A stretch of DNA of 52,538 nucleotides, taken from the NCBI GenBank assembly GCA_949297285.1, contig CASFRL010000120.1, positions 1 to 52,538 on the forward strand, written 5' to 3'. The notes under the pieces are model-generated. The model saw nothing but the letters and a program-made list of their open reading frames with translations. It was not told where the DNA came from and searched no databases. Numbering within the stretch: position 1 is the stretch's first letter; every line of letters starts with the position of its first letter. The DNA is from an uncultured Bacteroidales bacterium (lineage in GTDB: Bacteria; Bacteroidota; Bacteroidia; Bacteroidales; Coprobacteraceae). Both the position numbers and the translations under genes were made by a program. Shown here piece after piece: positions 43,393-52,538 of this stretch.

Positions 43393-46300
43393 ATGGTTCT
43401 TTTTTTTAAAACACCTGCCCGAAATGTGATCGCTGTCGATTCAGATCACAAACTTTCGTCCCATGAAACAGAGAAACTATGCTGGCTTTTCAGCGAGGCT
43501 GAAACAATAAATGCCGAAACAATCGAAGGATGGTTTATCGGTCCTCGTAAAGAAATGATCACACCTTGGAGTACAAACGCTGTGGAAATCTCCCAAAATA
43601 TGGGATTAACCGGAATCGCACGTATCGAAGAATATTTTCCCGTAAAAAATGAAAAAGCAGATCACGATCCGATGCTTCAACGTATGTACAAAGGATTAGA
43701 CCAATCTATTTTTGAAATAAACAAACAGCCCGATCCCATTGTCTATATCGATGATATTGCTTCATACAGCAAACAGGAAGGTCTTGCCTTGAGTCAAGAG
43801 GAGATCGATTATTTAAATGACTTAGGGAAAAAAATCGGCCGTAAACTTACCGATAGCGAAGTGTTCGGTTTTTCGCAAGTAAACTCGGAACATTGCCGAC
43901 ATAAAATATTTAACGGAATCTTTATCATAGACGGAGAAGAAAAAGAGAGTTCGCTGTTTAAACTGATAAAAAAGACTTCCGAAGAGAATCCGAATAAATT
44001 GGTCTCGGCCTATAAAGATAATGTAGCATTCAACGAGGGTCCGGTCATAGAGCAATTTGCGCCGGCCACACAAGACAAACCCGACTTTTTTGAAATAAAA
44101 GATATAAAAACCGTAATCTCTTTAAAAGCCGAGACACATAATTTCCCGACAACGGTAGAACCATTCAACGGCGCTGCAACCGGTACAGGAGGAGAAATAC
44201 GTGACCGCCTGGGCGGAGGTAAAGCCAGTTTACCGATTGCCGGTACTGCGGTATATATGACATCATATCCAAGAACAGAGAAAGGTCGTGAGTGGGAAAA
44301 GAAAGCAATGCCCGAAAGAAAATGGCTTTATCAAACACCGGAACAAATTCTGGTAAAAGCATCGAACGGAGCCTCGGATTTCGGAAATAAATTCGGACAA
44401 CCGATGATTTGCGGATCGCTCCTTACCTTCGAACACGCCGAAAACTATAAAAAATTTGCATACGACAAAGTTATCATGCTGGCCGGAGGTGTTGGTTTCG
44501 GAACGATGCGTGATGCCCTCAAGGGGACTCCTGAACCCGGAGAAAAAGTCGTCGTTATGGGTGGCGACAACTACCGCATCGGTATGGGCGGTGGAGCTGT
44601 TTCGTCGGTAGAGACCGGTGTATATGCCAATGCGATAGAATTGAATGCGATACAAAGAGCTAATCCCGAGATGCAAAAACGGGTATCGAACGTTGTTCGC
44701 GCTCTTGCCGAATCGGATCATAACCCAATCGTCTCGATTCATGACCATGGCGCAGGAGGACACTTGAACGCTTTATCGGAATTGGTAGAAACAACCGGTG
44801 GAAAAATCGAAATGGACAAATTACCGATCGGAGATCCTACTCTTTCGGCAAAAGAAATTGTCGGAAATGAAAGTCAGGAACGCATGGGTATGTTGATCGG
44901 CGAAAAAGACATAGAACACGTAAAAAAGATTGCCGATCGGGAAAGAGCCCCCATGTATGTTGTCGGAGAAACGACGGGAGATATGCGCTTTGTCTTCGAA
45001 CAAAAAGACGGAATAAAACCGATCGACCTGGCCATGGAAGATATGTTCGGCAAAGCTCCTCGTACGATTATGAAAGACCATACTATCGAGGAATCTTATC
45101 AAGACGTTACTTATGAGACAGGCAAAATACATGATTATTTGGAAAATGTGCTGCAACTCGAAGCCGTAGCCTGTAAAGACTGGTTAACCAATAAAGTAGA
45201 CCGTTCTGTTACCGGAAAAGTCGCTCGCCAACAATGCCAGGGAGAGATACAACTTCCCCTCAGCGATTGCGGTGTGGTAGCCTTGGATTACAGAGGGAAA
45301 TCAGGTATCGCAACTTCGATTGGTCACGCCCCGCAAGCTGCCATGATCGACCCGGCTGCCGGTTCGATTCTCGCTATCTCTGAAGCACTGACCAATATCG
45401 TCTGGGCCCCGATGACTGAACGATTGAAAAGCGTCTCTTTGAGCGCCAACTGGATGTGGCCTTGTAAAAATGAAGGAGAAGATGCCCGTCTATATAAAGC
45501 GGTCGAGGCATGTAGCCAATTTGCTTGTGAATTGGGAATCAATATTCCTACCGGAAAAGACAGTCTATCGATGACACAAAAATACGGAGACGAAAAAGTG
45601 TTCGCTCCGGGAACTGTTATCATTTCGGCTGGAGGTGAAGTATCGGATATTAAGAAAGTAATTTCTCCTGTACTTGTTAATGATCGGAATTCGGCGGTCT
45701 ATTATATAGATTTTTCATTCGACAACCTACAACTGGGAGGATCGGCATTTGCCCAATCACTCGGAAAAATCGGTAAAACTGCACCGACAGTAAAAGACCC
45801 CGAATATTTTGTTGCTGCATTTGATACTATACAAGAATTGATCGAAAAAGATCTTATTTTATCGGGACATGATATCTCGGCCGGAGGTATGATCACAGCC
45901 TTGCTCGAAATGAACTTCGGAAATACGGAAGGCGGATTGGAAATAAATCTCGATAAAATCGTTGAAAAAGATATTATAAAAATCCTTTTCAGCGAAAATC
46001 CGGGAGTTTTGATTCAGGTAAAAGAGAAGAACGAAGTCGAAAAAATTCTGCAAAACAACGGAATAGGATTCTCGAAAATCGGACGTCCTTGTAAAGAACG
46101 CCATATTCTGGTCAAGAAAGACGGAGCAGAATATCAATTCGGAATCGATTATTTACGAGATGTATGGTTCTCTTCTTCTTATTTGCTCGATCGGAAACAA
46201 AGCGGAGAAAAAGCTGCTGCCGCACGGTTTAACAATTACAAAACACAACCCCTGCAAATCAAGTTTAACAGCGAATTCACCGGAAAAATGTCACAATACG

Positions 46301-47088
46301 GAATCAGTGCCGACCGCAGAAAACCAAGTGGCATAAAGGCCGCCATTATACGGGAAAAAGGAGTGAATGGCGATCGGGAAATGGCTTATTCGCTCTATTT
46401 GGCAGGATTCGATGTAAAAGATGTACACATGACCGATTTGATTAGCGGAAGAGAAACGCTGGAAGACATCAACATGATCGTATATTGTGGAGGATTTTCC
46501 AACTCCGATGTTTTGGGATCGGCCAAAGGCTGGGCCGGAGGATTTCTCTGGAATGAAAAAGCCAAAAAAGCATTGGACAAATTCTATGCTCGAGAAGATA
46601 CGTTAAGTTTGGGTATTTGCAACGGATGCCAACTGATGGTAGAATTGGGATTGTTGACTCCGGACCACAAAAAGAAACCGAAAATGCTGCATAATGATTC
46701 GCACAAATTCGAATCTGAATTTATCGGACTGACGATTCCACAAAATAATTCGGTCATGTTCGGTTCCTTATCAGGCAGTAAATTAGGTATATGGGTCGCT
46801 CACGGAGAAGGGAAATTCGAATTACCGTATGAAATAGACCAATATAACGTAATCGCACAATATTCTTATGATGCCTATCCGGCCAATCCGAACGGATCGC
46901 CTTATGCAGTCGCCGGTATAGCATCGAATGATGGACGACACTTAGCCATGATGCCTCATCTTGAACGCGCTATTTTCCCCTGGCAATGGGGATATTACCC
47001 GATCGACCGTAAAAATAAAGATCAGGTAACGCCATGGATCGAAGCTTTTGTAAATGCCCGCAAATGGGTAGAACAACACAAAAAATAG
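43393..47088 (+). CDS. purL: Phosphoribosylformylglycinamidine synthase
   Basis: A 1231-residue cytoplasmic enzyme of the large, single-chain type, catalysing step 4 of purine synthesis (FGAR to FGAM with ATP and glutamine). The synthase core shows VNSEHCRHKIF, LKAETHNFPTTVEPFNGAATG and SIHDHGAGGHLNALSE. The C-terminal glutaminase domain is complete: nucleophile Cys in LGICNGCQLMVELG and catalytic His in VAHGEGKFELP. A terminator and a second purine-type gene follow. Length is slightly under the E. coli enzyme. Confidence 0.98.
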   Translation: MVLFFKTPARNVIAVDSDHKLSSHETEKLCWLFSEAETINAETIEGWFIGPRKEMITPWSTNAVEISQNMGLTGIARIEEYFPVKNEKADHDPMLQRMYKGLDQSIFEINKQPDPIVYIDDIASYSKQEGLALSQEEIDYLNDLGKKIGRKLTDSEVFGFSQVNSEHCRHKIFNGIFIIDGEEKESSLFKLIKKTSEENPNKLVSAYKDNVAFNEGPVIEQFAPATQDKPDFFEIKDIKTVISLKAETHNFPTTVEPFNGAATGTGGEIRDRLGGGKASLPIAGTAVYMTSYPRTEKGREWEKKAMPERKWLYQTPEQILVKASNGASDFGNKFGQPMICGSLLTFEHAENYKKFAYDKVIMLAGGVGFGTMRDALKGTPEPGEKVVVMGGDNYRIGMGGGAVSSVETGVYANAIELNAIQRANPEMQKRVSNVVRALAESDHNPIVSIHDHGAGGHLNALSELVETTGGKIEMDKLPIGDPTLSAKEIVGNESQERMGMLIGEKDIEHVKKIADRERAPMYVVGETTGDMRFVFEQKDGIKPIDLAMEDMFGKAPRTIMKDHTIEESYQDVTYETGKIHDYLENVLQLEAVACKDWLTNKVDRSVTGKVARQQCQGEIQLPLSDCGVVALDYRGKSGIATSIGHAPQAAMIDPAAGSILAISEALTNIVWAPMTERLKSVSLSANWMWPCKNEGEDARLYKAVEACSQFACELGINIPTGKDSLSMTQKYGDEKVFAPGTVIISAGGEVSDIKKVISPVLVNDRNSAVYYIDFSFDNLQLGGSAFAQSLGKIGKTAPTVKDPEYFVAAFDTIQELIEKDLILSGHDISAGGMITALLEMNFGNTEGGLEINLDKIVEKDIIKILFSENPGVLIQVKEKNEVEKILQNNGIGFSKIGRPCKERHILVKKDGAEYQFGIDYLRDVWFSSSYLLDRKQSGEKAAAARFNNYKTQPLQIKFNSEFTGKMSQYGISADRRKPSGIKAAIIREKGVNGDREMAYSLYLAGFDVKDVHMTDLISGRETLEDINMIVYCGGFSNSDVLGSAKGWAGGFLWNEKAKKALDKFYAREDTLSLGICNGCQLMVELGLLTPDHKKKPKMLHNDSHKFESEFIGLTIPQNNSVMFGSLSGSKLGIWVAHGEGKFELPYEIDQYNVIAQYSYDAYPANPNGSPYAVAGIASNDGRHLAMMPHLERAIFPWQWGYYPIDRKNKDQVTPWIEAFVNARKWVEQHKK

Positions 47089-47096
47089 CAACACTA

Positions 47097-47140
47097 AACG
47101 GGAATGCTCGGATATAATACCGAGCGTTCCCGTTCTTTTT
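47097..47140 (+). terminator. Terminator of purL
   Basis: AACGGGAATGCTCGG (47097-47111) pairs with CCGAGCGTTCCCGTT (47120-47134), one G-U pair, 8-nt loop, followed by CTTTTT. It lies 8 bp past the stop and separates purL from the next gene, although readthrough is possible. Confidence 0.88.
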
Positions 47141-47191
47141 AATATTGACATTACATTTATATAAATAATTAAGCATTATATACTAAGCAAT

Positions 47192-48595
47192 ATGGGCGGT
47201 TTTTTTGGAACTATAAAAAAAGAAAATTGTGTAGCCGACCTTTTTTACGGTGTCGATTACAATTCTCACATGGGAACAAAACGCGGAGGTATGGTAACGT
47301 TGAATAATGGGAATTTTACCCGTTCGATTCACAATATCGAGAACTCATATTTCCGCACAAAATTTGAGGCAGACCTTCCTTCTTTTGCCGGGAACTCAGG
47401 AATCGGCGTTATCAGTGATACCGATGCGCAACCAATTATCATCAACTCTCATTTAGGGAAGTTTGCCGTAGTCACAGTCGCCAAAGTAACAAACTTACCC
47501 GAACTCGAAAAAGAACTGCTGGCAAAAGGGAATCACTTCTGCGAACACAGTAACGGTATTACCAACCAGTCGGAACTGGTAGCCATGCTCATCATCGAAG
47601 GTAAAACGTTTGTCGAAGGAATAGAAAATGTCTATAACCGGCTGAAAGGGTCATGTTCGATGTTACTTTTAACAGAAAACGGGATCATCGCTGCCCGCGA
47701 TAAATATGGGCGAACTCCGATCATGATCGGTAAAGGGAAAAATTGTTATGCGGTATCGTCAGAGACATGCAGTTTCCCGAACCTGGGCTATGAAATGGAT
47801 TATAATGTAGGCCCGGGAGAAATCGTACAAATTACGGCAGACGGGTTCACTCAATTGCGGAAGCCTAATAACAAAATGCAAATATGCTCTTTTTTATGGG
47901 TATATTATGGCTATCCGGTATGTGAATATGAAGGGAAAAATGTAGATGAAGTGCGTTTCGAGTGCGGCATGGAAATGGGTAAGAATGACGACATCGAGGC
48001 CGATTTCGTATCGGGAATTCCAGATTCCGGAGTAGGTATGTCTTTGGGATATGCTGTCGGGAAACATATTCCTTATAAAAGAGCTATCGTAAAATATACC
48101 CCGACATGGCCGAGAAGTTTCACTCCGCCTACACAGGAAATGCGAGAACTGGTAGCCAAGATGAAACTTATTCCCAATAAAAAACTATTGAAAGATAAAA
48201 AAGTCGTCTTTTGCGATGATTCCATTGTAAGAGGGACACAACTTCACGACAATGTCAATGATCTGTATCATTACGGGGCTAAAGAAGTGCATATGCGCAT
48301 CAGCTGCCCACCATTAATATATCCCTGCAAATTTTTGAACTTTACAGGATCAAAATCTGATATGGAATTGATTACTCGAAGGGTCATAAAGAATCTTGAA
48401 GGAGATTGTTGCAAGAATCTTTCGGCTTATGCAAAGACCAACTCTCCCCAATATTGCAGAATGGTAGATTGCATTCGAAAAGAGCTGAATATCACAACAT
48501 TGAAATTTAACCCATTAGAGACATTGGTAAAATCGATCGGTTTGCCAAAAGAATGTATCTGCACGCACTGTTTCGATGGAAGCAGTTATGAATAA
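47192..48595 (+). CDS. PurF homologue with degenerate glutaminase domain
   Basis: A 467-residue relative of amidophosphoribosyltransferase (first step of purine synthesis). The PRPP-binding loop is intact (VVFCDDSIVRGTQ, 338-350), as are SGIPDSGVGMSLGYA and four Cys at 232, 379, 457 and 460 where Bacillus PurF binds a 4Fe-4S cluster. The glutaminase half is not: residue 2 is Gly (MGGFFG) instead of the nucleophilic Cys, the HVRYST segment reads VISDTD (73-78), and the NGN oxyanion segment reads VAKVT (96-100). It may use ammonia, another amine donor, or be regulatory. As I recall, related Bacteroides proteins also lack this Cys. Confidence 0.85.
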   Translation: MGGFFGTIKKENCVADLFYGVDYNSHMGTKRGGMVTLNNGNFTRSIHNIENSYFRTKFEADLPSFAGNSGIGVISDTDAQPIIINSHLGKFAVVTVAKVTNLPELEKELLAKGNHFCEHSNGITNQSELVAMLIIEGKTFVEGIENVYNRLKGSCSMLLLTENGIIAARDKYGRTPIMIGKGKNCYAVSSETCSFPNLGYEMDYNVGPGEIVQITADGFTQLRKPNNKMQICSFLWVYYGYPVCEYEGKNVDEVRFECGMEMGKNDDIEADFVSGIPDSGVGMSLGYAVGKHIPYKRAIVKYTPTWPRSFTPPTQEMRELVAKMKLIPNKKLLKDKKVVFCDDSIVRGTQLHDNVNDLYHYGAKEVHMRISCPPLIYPCKFLNFTGSKSDMELITRRVIKNLEGDCCKNLSAYAKTNSPQYCRMVDCIRKELNITTLKFNPLETLVKSIGLPKECICTHCFDGSSYE

Positions 48596-48614
48596 AGCCG
48601 ATATATCAAAAAGA

Positions 48615-48655
48615 ACGCAATGGGCTATCCGGATCAACGGATAGCCCATTTGCGT
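48615..48655. terminator. Hairpin between convergent genes
   Basis: TGGGCTATCCG (48621-48631) pairs with CGGATAGCCCA (48638-48648), and the flanks ACGCAA and TTGCGT extend the stem past a one-base bulge. No clear T-run follows on either strand, so terminator function is likely by position only. Confidence 0.55.
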
Positions 48656-48758
48656 CGATATTGTAATTTACTGAATTTACGATGGAATGGACGGAGAAAA
48701 TAATCATTCTCCGCAGAAAATAGCTACGCAATTATTCCCCGACAAAGAGCTCCAAATG

Positions 48759-49100
48759 CTATTTTAAGAAATCGTTCCGCATCGGGTTGAACGTATCAAT
48801 CAACACACCGGCTTCTATACATTTGCATCCATGCAATACTCCGGGTTTCATGTACACACTGTCTCCCGAACGAACAATTGCAGTTTTATCGCCTACGGTA
48901 AACTCAAACACACCACTTACCACATAGGTAGTCTGAGTATGAGGATGAGTATGGGGTGTACCCTCGGCATCCGTTTCAAACTTAACCTTAACCATCATTA
49001 GATTCTCATTATAAGCCATTATCTGGCGAGAGACTCCAAGTCCGGCATCCTCCCACTCTATTTCATTTTCAAACCGAAAAGGATCACATTCTTTTATCAT
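48759..49100 (-). CDS. KdgF-like cupin
   Basis: A 113-residue single-domain cupin from the ATG at 49100. The order WEDAGLGVSRQIMAYNENLM, HTHPHTQTTYVVSGVFEF, RSGDSVYMKPGVLHGCKC and LIDTFNPMRNDFL matches KdgF, which opens 4,5-unsaturated uronates from pectin or alginate breakdown. Metal ligands (three His and a Gln) are present. It stands alone, away from any pectin or alginate genes, so uronate processing is inferred from the family only. The longer frame to 49136 adds a stretch not seen in the family. Confidence 0.8.
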   Translation of the reverse strand: MIKECDPFRFENEIEWEDAGLGVSRQIMAYNENLMMVKVKFETDAEGTPHTHPHTQTTYVVSGVFEFTVGDKTAIVRSGDSVYMKPGVLHGCKCIEAGVLIDTFNPMRNDFLK

Positions 49101-49246
49101 AGCCGTTCTTTTTAATATAATCTTTATACAACTCAAAGATAGGAAAACGAATATAAATCAAAAAAACTCTCATTAAAAAAGATATTTTCTTATTTAAAAT
49201 TCAGATCGAGACACTGTCCCACACATCAATTTTTCAATAAAAACCC

Positions 49247-49276
49247 TTGTCAAATTAACAGCTTTCTGTAAATTTG
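49247..49276 (+). promoter_or_regulatory. Promoter of the etfBA-acyl-CoA dehydrogenase unit
   Basis: TTG at 49247-49249, 19-nt spacer, TAAATTTG at 49269-49276, matching consensus and spacing. The etfB ATG is 61 bp downstream. Confidence 0.65.
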
Positions 49277-49337
49277 TGGAGCGTTAAAAAGATGCTTTTT
49301 AGATAATAATATTTCAAATCTAATATCTCTATCAATT

Positions 49338-50213
49338 ATGAGTTTAAAAATTATCGTACTTGCCAAACAAGTACCGGATACGAGAAATGTCGGTAAAGAT
49401 GCCATGAAAGCCGATGGAACGGTAAATCGTGCAGCATTACCCGCTATTTTTAATCCAGAAGACCTGAATGCTCTCGAACAGGCATTGCAATTAAAAGAAC
49501 AATATCCCGGATCGACAGTATCTCTATTGACCATGGGACCTCCCCGTGCCGCAGATATTATCCGAGAAGGATTATTCAGAGGTGCAGACGGCGGAGTATT
49601 GCTTACCGACCGGGCTTTTGCCGGCGCCGATACATTGGCTACCTCTTATGCCTTGGCTTGTGCCGTAAAGAAAATGAAGGATTATGACATCATTATCGGA
49701 GGTCGTCAGGCAATCGACGGAGACACGGCTCAAGTAGGGCCTCAGGTTGCCGAGAAACTTGGCCTTCCGCAAATTACTTATGCTGAAAAAATTCTGAAAG
49801 TTGAAGACGGGAAAGTACAAGTCAAAAGACGTTTGGAAAGAGGCATCGAGATCGTAGAAGCCAAATATCCGGTAGTTATAACGGTCAACGGAAGCGCCGA
49901 CGATTGCCGTCCGCGCAATGCGAAACTGATACAACGGTATAAATATGCCAAAACTATCAGCGAAAGACAAAACCAAGATAATGACTATTTCAGCAATTTA
50001 TACGAAAACCGTCCATACTTGAACTTGACGGAATGGAGTGTTGCCGATGTCGATGCAGATTTAAACCAGGTAGGATTAGCCGGTTCTCCGACAAAGGTAA
50101 AACAGATCGAGAATGTTGTTTTCCAAGCAAAAGAAAGCAAAAAATTGTCTGGAAACGACACAGAAATAGACGAACTCATGAAAGAGTTAATAGCAAACCA
50201 CACTATCGGATAA
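49338..50213 (+). CDS. etfB: Electron transfer flavoprotein subunit beta
   Basis: A 291-residue EtfB/FixA subunit. Family motifs are LAKQVPDTRNV at the N-terminus, NPEDLNALEQAL, the nucleotide-binding region around GADTLATSYALA, and GGRQAIDGDTAQVGPQVAEKL. It forms a soluble heterodimer with EtfA and takes electrons from the acyl-CoA dehydrogenase encoded two genes later. At 291 residues it is slightly longer than the classical mitochondrial type and may belong to the anaerobic group that can bifurcate electrons. Confidence 0.96.
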   Translation: MSLKIIVLAKQVPDTRNVGKDAMKADGTVNRAALPAIFNPEDLNALEQALQLKEQYPGSTVSLLTMGPPRAADIIREGLFRGADGGVLLTDRAFAGADTLATSYALACAVKKMKDYDIIIGGRQAIDGDTAQVGPQVAEKLGLPQITYAEKILKVEDGKVQVKRRLERGIEIVEAKYPVVITVNGSADDCRPRNAKLIQRYKYAKTISERQNQDNDYFSNLYENRPYLNLTEWSVADVDADLNQVGLAGSPTKVKQIENVVFQAKESKKLSGNDTEIDELMKELIANHTIG

Positions 50214-50260
50214 TACCGATGTGATCTAAAAAAATCATTAACTCCCCAAAAGAAAATTGT

Positions 50261-51280
50261 ATGAATAATTTATTTGTATATTGCGAAATAGAAGACGGCG
50301 TTATAGCCGATGTAAGCCTTGAATTGCTTACAAAAGGACGTTCATTGGCCAATCAACTGAATTGTAAACTCGAAGCTCTCGTTATCGGCAGCAATCTGGA
50401 CGGTGTAGAAAAACAGATTTTCCCGTATGGCGCAGATACAGTTTATCTTGTTGATGACAAACGTTTATACCCTTATACATCACAACCCCATGCATCGGTT
50501 CTTATCAACTTGTTTAAGGAACAGAAACCTCAAATCTGTCTTATGGGTGCAACCAGCATCGGAAGAGACTTGGGCCCCCGAGTATCGTCGGCTTTGCATA
50601 GTGGATTGACTGCCGATTGCACAGCTCTTGAAATAGGATCGCACGAAGACAAAAAAGAAGGAAAATCGTACGAAAATCTGTTATATCAAATCCGTCCGGC
50701 TTTCGGCGGAAACATTGTTGCAACGATTGTCAATCCGGAATGCCGTCCACAAATGGCAACGGTCCGCGAAGGAGTAATGAAGAAAGAAATCGTTTCGCCG
50801 ACATACAAAGGAGAGGTCGTTAAGTTAGATGCATCAAAATATGTTTCGGATACCGATTTTGTTGTTTCTGTAATCGAACGACAAATGGAAAAATCGAAAA
50901 TCAACATCAAAAGCGCTCCGATCATCGTTGCCGGAGGTTATGGCGTAGGATCGAAAGAAAATTTCAACCTGCTTTATGATCTTGCCGCTACGATCGGTGC
51001 CGAAGTAGGAGCCTCTCGTGCTGCCGTCGATGCCGGTTATGCCGAACATGAACGCCAAATCGGGCAAACAGGAGTCACCGTGCATCCGAAATTGTATATC
51101 GCTTGCGGTATCTCCGGACAAATACAACATATTGCCGGTATGCAGGACAGCTCAATGATTATCGCTATCAACAGCGACCCGAACGCTCCGATCAATACCA
51201 TAGCCGATTATGTAATCACCGGCACGGTAGAAGATATTCTTCCGAAAATGATCAAATATTATAAGAAGAATAGTAAATAA
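50261..51280 (+). CDS. etfA: Electron transfer flavoprotein subunit alpha
   Basis: A 339-residue EtfA/FixB subunit. The C-terminal FAD domain is complete: IIVAGGYGVGSKENFNLL, GASRAAVDAGYAEHERQIGQ, GVTVHPKLYIACGISGQIQH and INSDPNAPINTIADYVITG. It follows etfB after 47 bp and precedes the dehydrogenase by 14 bp, one operon by spacing and strand. Confidence 0.97.
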   Translation: MNNLFVYCEIEDGVIADVSLELLTKGRSLANQLNCKLEALVIGSNLDGVEKQIFPYGADTVYLVDDKRLYPYTSQPHASVLINLFKEQKPQICLMGATSIGRDLGPRVSSALHSGLTADCTALEIGSHEDKKEGKSYENLLYQIRPAFGGNIVATIVNPECRPQMATVREGVMKKEIVSPTYKGEVVKLDASKYVSDTDFVVSVIERQMEKSKINIKSAPIIVAGGYGVGSKENFNLLYDLAATIGAEVGASRAAVDAGYAEHERQIGQTGVTVHPKLYIACGISGQIQHIAGMQDSSMIIAINSDPNAPINTIADYVITGTVEDILPKMIKYYKKNSK

Positions 51281-51294
51281 TAAACTAAAAGAAT

Positions 51295-52538
51295 ATGGCT
51301 AATTTTTATTTAGATAATAGTGACCTTAAACATCACTTGAACCATCCGCTCATGAAGCGTTTGGTTGCTCTCAAAGAACGAAACTATACCGATGCCGAAA
51401 AATATGACTACGCTCCTGTCGATTTCGAAGATGCTATGGACAGTTATGAAAAAGTTCTCGAAATCGCCGGAGAAATATGCGGTGACATTGTTGCTCCCAA
51501 CGCCGAAAGCGTAGATCACGAAGGCCCCCAAGTCATAAACGGACATGTCAAATATGCTGCCGGTACAGAAAAAAATCTGGAAGCTCTCGTAAAAGCCGGA
51601 TTAATGGGTATCTCTATTCCCCGCCGGTATAACGGATTGAACTTTTCGCTCGTGCCGTATATTATGGCAGCCGACATGGTAAGCCGTGCAGATGCAGGAT
51701 TTGTAAATATCTGGGGATTGCAGGATTGTGCAGAAACCATTTACGAGTTTGCCAGTGAAGAACAAAAACAAAAATACCTTCCGCGTGTCTGTGCCGGTGA
51801 AACCATGGCTATGGACCTGACCGAACCGGATGCCGGATCAGACCTTCAGGCCGTTATGCTGAAGGCAACTTACAGCGAAAAAGACGGATGCTGGTATTTG
51901 AACGGTGTAAAACGATTCATTACGAACGGTGACGGTCATATCGCCCTTGTTCTGGCACGTTCGGAAGAAGGGACAAAAGACGGTCGCGGATTGTCCATGT
52001 TTATCTATGATAAAAACGATGGTGGAGTAACCGTTCGTCGTATCGAAAACAAAATGGGAATCAAAGGTTCGCCTACTTGCGAATTGGTATTTAAGAACGC
52101 TAAAGCCGAACTTTGCGGAGACCGCAAAATGGGGTTGATCAAATATGTCATGGCATTGATGAACGGCGCTCGTTTAGGCATCGCAGCTCAATCGGTAGGG
52201 GTATCTGAAGCAGCCTACCGAGAAGCGTTGACTTATGCACAAGAACGGCGACAATTCGGCAAAGCAATTATCGAATTCCCGGCTGTTTATGAAATGCTGT
52301 CTTTGATGAAGGCCAAACTCGATGCTTCTCGTTCGTTGCTTTATGAAACTACCCGCTTTGTGGACATGTATAAAGTGTATGAAGATATTTCGAAAGAACG
52401 TAAACTCGAAAAAGAGGAACGTGACGAAATGAAGAAATATCAAAGACAGGCCGACGCTTTCACTCCTCTTGCCAAAGGAATGAGCAGCGAATTTTGTAAT
52501 CAAAATGCTTACGATTGTGTGCAAATACACGGAGGCTC
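51295..52538 (+). CDS. Acyl-CoA dehydrogenase, 3' end outside window
   Basis: The ATG at 51295 (MANFYLDNSDLKHHLNHPLM) opens a frame that runs to the window edge without a stop: about 414 residues are visible. Recognisable are LMGISIPRRYNGL, MAMDLTEPDAGSDLQA, RFITNGDGHIALVLARSEEG, KMGIKGSPTCELVF, NGARLGIAAQSVGVSEAAY, QERRQFGKAI and, at the edge, CVQIHGG. It oxidises acyl-CoA to enoyl-CoA and hands electrons to the EtfBA pair upstream. A charged insertion near residue 365-385 (SKERKLEKEERDEMKKY) fits the larger, roughly 570-residue bacterial subtype. Confidence 0.95.
   Translation, partial: MANFYLDNSDLKHHLNHPLMKRLVALKERNYTDAEKYDYAPVDFEDAMDSYEKVLEIAGEICGDIVAPNAESVDHEGPQVINGHVKYAAGTEKNLEALVKAGLMGISIPRRYNGLNFSLVPYIMAADMVSRADAGFVNIWGLQDCAETIYEFASEEQKQKYLPRVCAGETMAMDLTEPDAGSDLQAVMLKATYSEKDGCWYLNGVKRFITNGDGHIALVLARSEEGTKDGRGLSMFIYDKNDGGVTVRRIENKMGIKGSPTCELVFKNAKAELCGDRKMGLIKYVMALMNGARLGIAAQSVGVSEAAYREALTYAQERRQFGKAIIEFPAVYEMLSLMKAKLDASRSLLYETTRFVDMYKVYEDISKERKLEKEERDEMKKYQRQADAFTPLAKGMSSEFCNQNAYDCVQIHGG

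Overview
The window looks like chromosomal DNA of a gut-type Bacteroidales (Bacteroidota). Several genes are preceded by the Bacteroidota promoter pattern (TTTG or TTG, about 19-20 nt, then TAnnTTTG) and mostly lack a clear purine-rich ribosome-binding site. The families present (FeoA-FeoB fusion, NigD-like lipoprotein, dual-membrane anti-sigma protein, carboxynorspermidine decarboxylase, ECF sigma factors, GH2/GH43 and DUF2264 carbohydrate enzymes) also fit. A member of the Barnesiellaceae/Coprobacter neighbourhood would fit, but that is only an impression. I see no phage, insertion sequence, CRISPR array or origin.

Layout. 1-2.7 kb: tRNA-Cys and a ferrous iron uptake unit (feoB plus a small Cys-rich partner). 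3-8 kb: a minus-strand run that looks like a cell-envelope redox module: exported cupin, exported carboxymuconolactone-decarboxylase-like protein, a membrane polyferredoxin that joins NapH-like and NapG-like parts, and a twin-arginine aldo/keto reductase with two 4Fe-4S sites; an alkyltransferase follows. 8-11 kb: mltG and a GC-rich exported DUF2264 protein. 11-14.6 kb: indolepyruvate oxidoreductase iorAB, then mtnN-luxS. 15-18.5 kb: a solitary GH2-GH43 fusion. 18.9-21.4 kb: DUF2148 protein, agmatine deiminase and N-carbamoylputrescine amidase (putrescine synthesis). 21.5-27.1 kb: flavodiiron protein, aquaporin, an ECF sigma factor with a dual-membrane anti-sigma protein, a divergent NigD-like lipoprotein and a GNAT acetyltransferase. 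27.5-31 kb: nspC and a UvrD/PcrA helicase. 31.2-33.5 kb: Fe/Mn superoxide dismutase and a TrpB2-type tryptophan synthase. 33.8-38.7 kb: M13 peptidase lipoprotein, ABC-F ATPase and a lipoprotein quinone-reductase-like flavoprotein behind two palindromes. 38.9-43.1 kb: AddB-like nuclease, CBM9-like protein and LysE-type exporter. 43.4-48.6 kb: purL and a PurF homologue with a degenerate glutaminase site. 48.8 kb to the end: KdgF-like cupin, etfB, etfA and an acyl-CoA dehydrogenase cut by the window edge.

Themes. Many genes concern redox and oxygen handling (flavodiiron protein, superoxide dismutase, ETF/acyl-CoA dehydrogenase, polyferredoxin/AKR module, lipoprotein flavoprotein, iorAB). Polyamines form a second theme (aguA, aguB, nspC). 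The most unusual items are the envelope redox module with its defective-looking first start codon, the PurF homologue lacking its glutaminase catalytic residues, the dual-membrane anti-sigma protein, and several palindromes next to promoters of redox or polyamine genes.
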